Shown here one piece after another: positions 56,136 through 64,000 of a stretch of DNA of 64,000 nucleotides. Each line of letters starts with the position of its first letter. Position 1 is the stretch's first letter. A program made the position numbers and the translations under genes. Under the pieces are notes generated by a model that was not told the origin of the DNA, made no database searches, and saw only the letters and a program-made list of their open reading frames with translations. The DNA is from Lindgomyces ingoldianus (Eukaryota > Ascomycota > Dothideomycetes > Pleosporales > Lindgomycetaceae), in contig NW_022985163.1 in the NCBI RefSeq assembly GCF_010093535.1, positions 1,150,294 to 1,214,293 on the forward strand, read 5' to 3'.

Positions 56136-56687
56136 TCACCGCCTCGCCCTTAATTTCTCCAGCTCCCTCAGTTTTCGAACCTGTTCCGTCATCTTTGACA
56201 CGTCTCCCATTCCTACGAGACCCTTCCCCACTCCAGAGCCTTGCCCTTCCCCCCTACTATTCGTATCTCGGCACCCCACACCCTGCTTCTTGTTGCCCTC
56301 TGCATGTGCACTCTGTGATGTACTCTGTTCCCGTGAGGGAGCCTCGTACTTTTCGGGCTGTAAGATGGTTTGATCTGCCTTTGCCAACCCAACATCAATC
56401 TGGAACTGCTCTAGTAACTCCATCAGCATATCATCTCCAGACAAGGAAACCACTTTCCCCCCCTAAATGCGGGGCACACAGGAAGCCGTACCCCATGAAA
56501 TCCCCATACCTCTCACCGCTTCCACCACTGCATCCCTCGCTTTCTTTCGATCTCGGATTTCCATCTTTGCAAAGTCATCTGCGTCCTTCTCAACCGTAGT
56601 ATCCAAAGACGGCGAGAGTAAAGATTGCGTTACGACACGTGATATAAGTTGACGATATTCGGTTTGTTCTTGTGCTGCCTCTCGCAT
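56136..56687 (-). CDS. Small predicted protein of unknown function
   Basis: A two-exon model, 56510-56687 and 56136-56452, joins through GTATGG...GAAAG (57-nt intron) in correct phase and gives 164 aa. Exon 1 is a charged helical segment (MREAAQEQTEYRQLISRVV, DADDFAKMEIRDRKKARDAV). Exon 2 continues SLSGDDMLMELLEQFQIDVG, then a polar stretch and a basic C-terminal helix (MTEQVRKLRELEKLRARR). Helical, charged content and codon use look real, but I do not recognise a family. A shorter 40-nt intron using GTACGG is the alternative. An upstream first exon cannot be excluded. It converges on the photolyase gene. Confidence 0.5.
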
Positions 56688-57784
56688 CAGTACTCAAATG
56701 TCATCGAGGGAAACAGAAAGAGGTAAGAAAGTACTTGGAGTTTTGGCATTAGTTAACGACCACGGAAATGGCATTTTACGATGTGGGTATATGACTGAAG
56801 GTATTGAGGCAAAAGCCGCGAAAGAAGTTGAAGTATTGTAGGCGAGGTAGAGGCCGCGAGTCTGCTCATTGTATGTTTCGCTGGTAGCGGTTTGGGTGAC
56901 GGTTGACTGACTAGGAAAAGCTAACCGCCGAGAGCAGCTCTTTCCGCCTTCACCGTTGTACTGAAGAGGGAGAATGGAGCTAGCCCGCCGAACGAATTGG
57001 AAATCGAGGAAGTGCAACTGGAGGGATTAGATGGCGGATCCTACCTACCCAGGAAACTTAGAAGGTGGGAGGAGGCCTGGCGCTTCGAGTGACGTCCGGA
57101 AAGGGCGCAGAACGTAATTCCTGTAGCTGCTTCTCACTACCATAGACACGCATCACAGTAGTAGAAACGCGTGTTAGACTGTATGGACTTTTTGACCTTG
57201 AAAATACATGCACGCACTTCCATCTCACCTTCCCAAAAACCCAACCATCCCCCGAGACATAACAACATTGCAACCATGTCCAGGACAGCGGGTCTTCTAA
57301 ACGCCCGAAACCCTCATAAATATATACAACCGAATGGTAAAAGCTTTGGGATCGCTTGCGTCTAGATTGACACAACCGCCCTAGGATCTGGGGTATGAAA
57401 CACGCACCAAATCAGTCTGGCGTGCCGGAAGAGAAACAACGAAAAAGTACAGGTACATGAGGCTCAAAAGAGTGAGCGAGACAAAGACAAAAAAACATTA
57501 GGTTGACCACCGTAATGCGGTCGGTATTAAGGAGTGTGGGTGAATGAGTGGGTGGGTATGTGCTAAAGGGCCGTCTTTGTGCAAGAGATCCAGGCGTTTT
57601 CCGGCCGCCAATTTTAACTCCCGGGTATACAAGGGAGCCCGCCAGATAGGCCTTGAAAAGGAAAGAAAAAGAAACGCGGAAGCTTGTGCACGTGCATGTC
57701 TTCGCTCGCGTCGGCGGATCTCGTCAAAAGAAATGACGCCGAAAGGACAGGCTATAGATACAACCGGACAGGAATATCAGATCA
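56688..57784. other. Intergenic, about 1.1 kb, no supported gene
   Basis: Contains the 5' region of the small minus-strand gene and the 3' region of the membrane-protein gene. Open frames of up to 107 codons show no motif. Confidence 0.45.
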
Positions 57785-59436
57785 TCATACATCTTCCGTG
57801 AACCGAGATCCTCTCGATCCATCGAGGGAGGGATGGCTCCTTCCCAGGGTGCCTCTTGGAATTGTGTCCGGGTTTGGGCTGTGAGGAGGGCTGAAAGGGG
57901 TACCCCCTCCATTTCGGCTAGCACCAAAAGCTGGCGCGTCCTCGGGGTGGTGGATGATGGGTGTTCGGGCCGGGCTCGGCATTATTCGCTCTTTTGTACC
58001 CATTGCGCCTGAGCTGGAAGGGTCGCCAGCCTCTTTGCCAAAATCTTTGCTGGCAGCACCAGCCACCACGCCTGGACCACCATAGAAGCCCTGCTCGTCG
58101 CGGTAGAATGATGATCCAGAGAGTGCACCCTCTCCACGAGCAAACTGTTCTGAGGTCATGCCCTCGCTGAATGCTGAGGGGAGCTTACGACCGGATATTC
58201 GCTGGAAGCCCTTCTCACCTGTCGTGCTAGTGTCTGCCGTTGACCTAGATGCGCCTGAGAACCGATTGAAGAAGGCCGCAGCGCCTCCTCCCACGATGCT
58301 GCTGCGGCCAGCAGTCGATGTCGTTGCCATCTGCTGTCCTGACGACGCGATAGGCTGGCTATCGGCGGTGTCATTTCCAGGCAATTGAAGGGCTCCCCGG
58401 CGTTGCTGGCGTTTGTGGCGTTTGATGAGGAGCAGCAGTAAAACTAGAAGTATAGCAGCGCCAGCAAGACTACCGACGACGCTACCGACTACCTTGGGTG
58501 TGTCCAGGGAGCCACTATTCGGGCCCTGTCTATTGGCAGCGGAGACTGTTGTGGCAGCTGGAGGTACAGCTGTGTTTGCTGGGCGGCCTCCTCCCCCGCC
58601 TCCATCCGGAGCTCCAGAGGATGCGGCGGCTGATGAGGTGGGGATAAGCGAGGTTGATGATCTGGTTGATGATGAAGATTGTGATGAAGATGACGAGGAT
58701 GATGACGAGGATGATGACGTGCTATTTAGGGTCGAAGTAGATAGGAAGGTTGAAGACGAAACGGTGCCTACGCTTGGTTAGACTAGTAGAGAGGGTGCGT
58801 GGGGGGTGCGTGGGGTTTGTGCTCACTGGATGTTGTGGAATTAAGGCCATACGACGACGCTACTGTAGGCATACCAGAGTTAAGCACAGATGTCGGCACA
58901 AGTGACGATATGACGGCTTGCGAGCTTGGTCCGGCATTCTGAACAGATGGTACTCCAGAGGGGAATGGATATGCAGGGACCGATGGTAGAGAGACAGTGG
59001 GTGCTGCTGGTACTGCTGGTACAGTCAGGTCGCTTGGAAACGGAGGTAGTGATGGGACTGATGGAACAGAAGGGACCGAAGGGACCGCTAGCACCGAAGG
59101 TGCTGGGGTAGCCGTTATTGTCTCCTGTCCGATCACATTTCCATTAGCATCAATTGTGGCAATCACATCCACAATGATGGTCAATACATTTGTAGGTGCA
59201 TTTTGGGCCTGACGGCGATGGAACATGCGATGTGCCCGTCCCATGACTGCTCGGCCCTTCTGCTCCCGTATCAACAGCGGTTCGTCGACGTCGTCTAACA
59301 ACGGCTCCTCCTCTTCCTGTACAATTTCCGGCTCCTGTTCCTGTGCAAAATCCTCCTTGAGAGACACGTCCTCGGCGAGATGTCTGTAGCGTAAATCAAT
59401 GCGTGATATTTTCGATGGGCGAGGGGACAAGTCCAT
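57785..59436 (-). CDS. Single-pass membrane protein with Ser/Pro-rich ectodomain
   Basis: Exons 58827-59436 and 57785-58767 (GTGAGC...GTAG) encode 530 aa. After an acidic N-terminal part comes a region of Val-Pro-Ser repeats (VPSVPSVPSVPSLPP, about residues 117-160). A very Ser/Thr-rich stretch with a long poly-Ser run follows (about 205-245). Near residues 290-313 there is one transmembrane helix (VVGSVVGSLAGAAILLVLLL) with a basic stop-transfer KRHKRQQRR. The roughly 200-residue cytoplasmic tail is Gly/Ser-rich and includes GRKLPSAFSEGM and HHPEDAPAFGASR. The layout resembles fungal wall-stress sensors of Mid2/Wsc type, but no WSC Cys domain and no clear signal peptide are seen. An upstream coding exon may be missing. 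Confidence 0.75.
58676..58728. repeat. GATGA/GAAGA-type simple repeat encoding poly-Ser
   Basis: On the plus strand this is a run of GATGATGAAGA/GACGAGGATGA units. On the coding (minus) strand it gives the TCA/TCG/TCC serine run of the membrane protein. It is likely length-variable. Confidence 0.8.
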
Positions 59437-61037
59437 AAGTTATTGAGATGGCTAGCGCAATTCGGGCGCAAGAATAATCCCAACAATTTCGGTGGCAAAG
59501 TCGATATGCGGGCGGAACATGTGTTCAAGTGAGCGTACAAGTTGGTTGGCAATTCTCAATGGCGATGGTAATGAGCGAACGTTGGGCTTTGGCCAGTCGA
59601 AGGTCCAGTCAATGGATACAGGGCTATGTGCGCGTGGTGAGAGAGCGTGGGAAACGAATGGACGCCAGGCGGGCTGGCAGTTTTGTTCGAGGGAGCGACC
59701 TAGGCGCGATCAGCGACAGCACTCCAATGGGATCGGCGTAGTAGATGAAGTCACAAATAGAGAGGCATCATACGAAGAGCCTTGGAGTGGTATACACACC
59801 TGGAGTTGGATCAATGGACCAGCATTCGCTTTGGTATTATAGCACGCGCGTGCAAAAAGAAGCGACGGAACGCTTTATTGCAGACGGGATCCTGCTGTGC
59901 TCAGATGCCACGGCCGGGGGCCTGGGGGGAGGGTGCGAGAGGGCTGGCCGAGCAGTCGTGGAGTCGTGGCTCCTCCAGAGCGGGAGCGCTGGAGAAGGGC
60001 AATTGTCGACGTCGCAGCGGAGGCCGTGGTGGAGAGACGAGAGAGGCCACGGGCGTGCGCGAGAGCAGCAGCAGCAGCAGCGCAGAGAGAGGAGAGGAGA
60101 GAGAAATGGAGGGCTGGCACGGGCGGCGATGGGCGGTGATTGGCCAGGGTGCTTGCCCGAGGGCCGGGATCTGTCCCAAATGAGACGACAATCAAATTTC
60201 GTTTTGCGGCCTGAAATAGACACGGGCCCTCTCTCGCAGCGAGAGATGACGACGGCGTGCGGCCGGACAGCGATGCAAATAACGATATGGTGGTGTTAAG
60301 ATGTTTCGCAGCGAGTGTTGTTTGGGATATGATGATAGTGCTGGGTGCTATGGTGAGGGGTTTGCAAGTGGTCATGGTTGTGTGGGCGCGCTGTTTCCTG
60401 CGGTAGCTTGGCGGGAAGGGCGCGCAGGAACAGGTTCAGCAGCCACGACTCTTGCCGTCCCGCGTGCAGCAAGCCCGACCCACTTCCCCCAACGGACTTT
60501 TCAGACCTCCCCCCAGACGGACGCACCAGACACACACCACACACACCACACACACCTCACACACGTAGACACCGACGTAGACTGCTAGTGAGAAGTCTGT
60601 TATTCTGGTCGGCGGCTGCCCCGTCCCCTTAATCACGTCCAATCTATCGTCTGACCTGATGGGAGTCCGGGCTCGCTGGAGGAGCGAACGAGGAAAGGCA
60701 ATGTCCGCCCGTGCCACTCAATTGCCTCCTTTCGCATGTCCGGCAGCCCCACCACGGTTCCCAAGACTTCCCCCCAGATCCAGCCTGATCACGCGCCTAG
60801 CTGCTGACATAAGCCCACACGCCACACCGTTTATCACGTGGTGAATGATGCTCTGGGGCTGGGGCGCACAACCCACAGCCCCCACCACACACCACGCCTT
60901 GCTTTTGGTGACGGAGCTTCTCCAATTATCCTGTTTCGGCCAAGCACTCTAGCTTTCATCTGATCAAGACTCCAATTGCCCTCTTTGCAACTTGATGGAC
61001 GTCGTCAATTCACAACCCCCCTTCCCAGCCACTCAAA
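59437..61037. promoter_or_regulatory. Divergent intergenic region with simple repeats
   Basis: 1.6 kb between the membrane-protein gene (-) and the hydrolase gene (+). It carries a GCA/GAG-rich patch (60060-60110) and a CA-rich microsatellite (60530-60570, ACACACC units). Six overlapping frames are open around 59.8-60.4 kb because of GC-rich low-complexity sequence. None is supported as a gene. Confidence 0.5.
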
Positions 61038-63091
61038 ATGCGTCGCCCACATATGACGTCCTCGCCAGGAGCCTCAAGCCACCCTGGTGAGCGCCCACCG
61101 CCCCTCCCCCCACGACCCTCGAGCGGCATCTACGCTCCCCATCCTGACCCTTCGCTCCTCGCCATGGCTTCCCACGATCCTCGCTCCTCCTCAACCCAAT
61201 CCCTCGTCCCCGACCCCGCGTTTGATTTTGAAAATACAAGTCGGCGGCGGCTGCTCCTCATCTACATCCATGGCTTCATGGGCAATGAGACAAGCTTCCA
61301 GAGCTTCCCCGCGCATGTCCACAATCTCGTCACCATTACTCTTGCCCAGTCCCACACAGTCCATACCAAGATATATCCTAGGTACAAGTCGCGAGATTCC
61401 CTCGAGCTCAGGCGGGACGACTTCTCGAACTGGTACAATACTTCATCACCTCCCTGGATGTGAATGAGCTAACGCTCACTGTCAGGCTCGCTCCACACGA
61501 AACTTCATTCACGGACATTGTGTTGCTGGGCCACTCCATGGGCGGCCTGCTAGCCGCCGACATTGCATTGCTCTTCCGACATCATATAATCGGCATCGTA
61601 AACTTTGACGTCCCTTTCCTAGGTATGCACCCTGGCATCGTAAAAGCCGGCCTTGGAAGCATTTTCAAACCTGCGCCGCCTCCACAGCATCACACCCTGG
61701 AAGAGTTCGAATCAAATAATGGGAAGCGACCGAGTAGAATGAACACGCTATTCAATCCAAAACCAACCGATCCAAATTACAATCCATCCTTCTACAATGA
61801 CATTAATCTGCCCGTGAGAAAAGGATGGGAAAATGCCTTACACTTTATGAATAAGCATTCAAACGGTCTCATCAGTGCTTCGAAAGGATTGGTAAAATCC
61901 CATTTTGAATTTGGCAGTGCGATGGCAGATTACCGTGGTCTCAAGGATCGGTATGCTAGAATACGAGCTTTAGAAGAAGACGATGAGCGAAAGAGACAAT
62001 CTGCTAATCCCGAAGTTCCTTCACCGCCGAGGATACGTTTTGTGAATTACTATACTGCCAGCACCGGACGACTAAAGAAGCCCAAGACTCCATCCCCGTC
62101 GCGACCAGCCAGCAGGGCATCGCAACATGAATTGAATAGCACAGCTGGTCTGACCTCAGATTCCCAGCTTGCCCTAACAGCACCACCAGCTAAAGCTACC
62201 ACTGCAAGTCCTCGTATATCTATTGAAGAGCATCGGGATGACGAGGTTGTCCCGGTCAGTCCCGAAGAGCCTCTTTCAGCAATCAGCCCTATGCGTACAA
62301 ACGAGTCAATTGGCCCCACCACTACCACCTTGGAGCGCAATACAGGGCCGAATTTACCAGATATTCCGCCTATACCTAAGGAACCTCCGTTTGTCGATCT
62401 AGCTCAATACTCGGACAAAGCGGAGCGAAAAACGGCGGAGAAGGATCACACCAGAGCGTTGAAAGAGTATCAGCGAGCCGTGAAAGCGAGGAATGGCGTC
62501 ATTAAACAGAGGTCACGAATAGAAGAGAAATGGGAGAAGCAAGAGCGGAAAGGCCAGGAGGTAGCAAACAAGGCCGAGAATGAGCATGGTACTGACAGCC
62601 TGGAAGAGGATCTTAGTGTGCATCTAGGGGGAGCAAACTACTCCCAAGACAATAACCGCAATGATCCGTATAACTCTTACGACTTCTCCCATAGCGCAAT
62701 TCTCGCTCAAGCAGCCCCTGAAGACCGCTTCACCCTCTCCGAATCCACACCGCCTTCAACTCAATCGTCATACACTGACTCAGTTACTACCTTAACAACC
62801 CAAGATACTAACACCTCGAACCCCTCACCCTCAGCATCCTCACCAAAACCGAGGCGGTACAAGAAATTCTGTATGCTACCTCCCAAAGATGCAAACGGCA
62901 ACAAGGATCCTGCATGGACATGCGTCTTCATGGAAGATATGGATGAGGTTAGCGCCCACTGCGGGCTATTCTTTATGAGCGAGACTTACGAGAGGCTAGT
63001 GGGGGATGTAGCGGCTCGGATTGAGGAGTGGGTTAGTGAGGCGGAGAGTTTGAGGGTAGTGAGGGAGATGGACGAATGGTCAATGGATTGA
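61038..63091 (+). CDS. Alpha/beta hydrolase, DUF676-like lipase/esterase
   Basis: Exons 61038-61432 and 61486-63091 (intron GTACAA...TCAG with a CTAAC branch site) encode 666 aa. The oxyanion region is YIHGFMGNETSFQSFP. The nucleophile elbow GHSMGG follows the splice-created FSNWLAPHETS...DIVLLGHSMGGLLAADIALL. GIVNFDVPFLGMHPGIVKAG continues the core. The middle (about 250-430) is a disordered Ser/Thr/Pro-rich linker, then a charged coiled segment (AEKDHTRALKEYQRAVKARN). The C-terminus is a conserved block KKFCMLPPKD...WTCVFMEDMDEVSAHCGLF that probably carries the catalytic His in AHCGLF. The family includes lipid and ester hydrolases; the substrate is unknown. The N-terminal 60 residues are Pro-rich without a signal peptide. 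Confidence 0.88.
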
Positions 63092-63782
63092 GAAAATGGT
63101 GGAAAATATGAGAGGGACGGTATGCATATGAACTATGCCAATGATAACATGAATAGACTATTAGAATATCCAAGACCTACAAAACATAGTTTTGCACATA
63201 GTACTGCATCCAGTCCATAGAAGTGCATACTTTAGAGGTAGTTGTGTGAAAAACAAATCTGAAAATGCTAGAAATGCAAACACGCAGTAATCGCATTCCT
63301 GCTCTTAAGGAGAGAGGCTCTTAGACATACCTCGTTTTTAGTATTATTCCGGGGTCGAACCAGCGTGTATTTAAGTAACGAAAATATACTCGCCATCGGC
63401 CCACCCTCGCTGATTGTTTTAATGGGCTGTTAAAAAAAACACCCCCAACTAATCAGGTCATCTAACCTGTAATAAAAATATTTGGTTAGGATATTATGAC
63501 AGGATATACCCCCGAGGCCATTTCAGATTATATACACTCGCTTGTTTATCCTGCATGGGTCGAACGTACCTACCGACATAAATTGTAGTCAATGAAATAC
63601 TCAATGTCGGCGCAATATTGATTTCGGGAGTGCATTAACCACTACAATATATGTTAGACGATGGCAAAAGAAGACTCTAGTTGTAGCATTCAAGCGTTCA
63701 ATTATTTTCGGCGTCTTATTAGGGTTTGCTGTTCATGCGCTTGAATTTGCAGATTTCGCGTACTGGCCACAGCTCTCTCCTA
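63092..63782. other. Intergenic, AT-leaning, no gene seen
   Basis: 3' region of the hydrolase gene and beyond. It contains an A-run near 63433 and a short T-arm-like sequence near 63350 that does not fold into a tRNA. Confidence 0.5.
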
Positions 63783-64000
63783 AACAAACACCTCCTCTGG
63801 AAGAGAAAGTGCCCGCACGACAGCCCTCAAAGGATTCCCTACTTCCTGGCCCTACAAGGCCGTCTACATATACCTCTACGCTCTAAGAAACATCATCTCG
63901 CCCCTCCCTCACTCTACCATTCACAAAAACCTTTCCATCCCTACCCCAATTCACCTCCCAAAACCAAGATCCCCAAGCAGAACCCCATACCAACACATCC
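63783..64000 (+). other. Possible partial coding exon running off the right edge
   Basis: A plus-strand frame is open from after a TAA near 63780 to the window end. It has strongly coding-like codon choice (many TAC, ATC and NNC codons) and reads SWPYKAVYIYLYALRNIISP. The opposite strand is also open from 63883 to the edge and reads GSWFWEVNWGRDG...VREGRDDVS and stop, which could be the C-terminus of a minus-strand gene. Only one can be real; codon bias favours plus. The family was not recognised. Confidence 0.3.

Noticed and set aside
59745..60375. Several overlapping frames up to 184 codons on both strands
   Set aside because: GC-rich low-complexity sequence (GCA/GAG/CGG runs) keeps all frames open; no motif or start context singles one out.
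63345..63365. T-arm/B-box-like sequence (reverse of GGTTCGACCCC), suggesting a minus-strand tRNA
   Set aside because: No matching D-arm, anticodon arm or complementary acceptor stem at tRNA spacing; a similar GGTCGAAC occurs again near 63549 without tRNA context.
1..64000. CRISPR arrays, rRNA genes, prokaryotic operons or a plasmid/phage origin
   Set aside because: Spliced eukaryotic genes throughout; no regularly spaced repeats and no rRNA-like sequence seen.

Overview
The window looks like a filamentous ascomycete (Pezizomycotina) chromosome segment. Genes carry short GT-AG introns with CTAAC-type branch sites. The gene products are typical of that group: sedolisin, S10 carboxypeptidase, glycogenin, MIM2, mL58 and an animal-type photolyase. 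The AT-rich repeat block on the left has the look of repeat-induced point mutation (RIP). The taxon below this level cannot be fixed from sequence alone; a leotiomycete is a guess.

Positions 1 to about 9960 are a gene-free, AT-rich repeat graveyard. A minus-strand Ty1/copia polymerase relic, riddled with stops, fills the first 5.4 kb. It is followed by a 162-bp TG...CA element present twice (5685-6131 and 7528-7689). The first copy is split by a 280-bp, GC-rich solo LTR with a perfect 5-bp target duplication. Two larger LTR-like repeats lie at 8349-8934 and 8944-9511. Between the repeats and the first intact gene lies a decayed secreted class II (lignin-type) heme peroxidase, 11991-12874, broken by stops and frameshifts.

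From 13.3 kb on, the window is mostly housekeeping. The genes are phosphoserine phosphatase (-), an SDR oxidoreductase (+), a large sterol-glucosyltransferase-like gene with two frame problems (+), a DUF7726-type protein (-), MIM2 (-) divergent from eIF2-beta (+), an AIM24-family protein (+), a secreted sedolisin and a secreted serine carboxypeptidase (+,+), a PLP ammonia-lyase (+), a HAD hydrolase (-), a small Cys-rich secreted protein (-), an aldo-keto reductase (+), mitochondrial ribosomal protein mL58 (-), a DUG1-type Cys-Gly dipeptidase (-), glycogenin (-) divergent from a (6-4)-type photolyase/cryptochrome (+), a small unrecognised protein (-), a Ser/Thr-rich single-pass membrane protein (-) and an alpha/beta hydrolase (+).

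Gene-poor stretches at 26.3-29.7, 37.6-40.7 and 41.5-45.0 kb hold only weak open frames. No biosynthetic cluster, CRISPR array, tRNA or rRNA was recognised. The genes do not form one pathway. The local pairings worth noting are the two acid-type secreted proteases, the MIM2/eIF2-beta shared promoter and the glycogenin/photolyase divergent pair. I found no convincing new multi-gene system. The most notable items are the peroxidase pseudogene, the nested LTR insertion with its empty-site paralog, and the disrupted glycosyltransferase.
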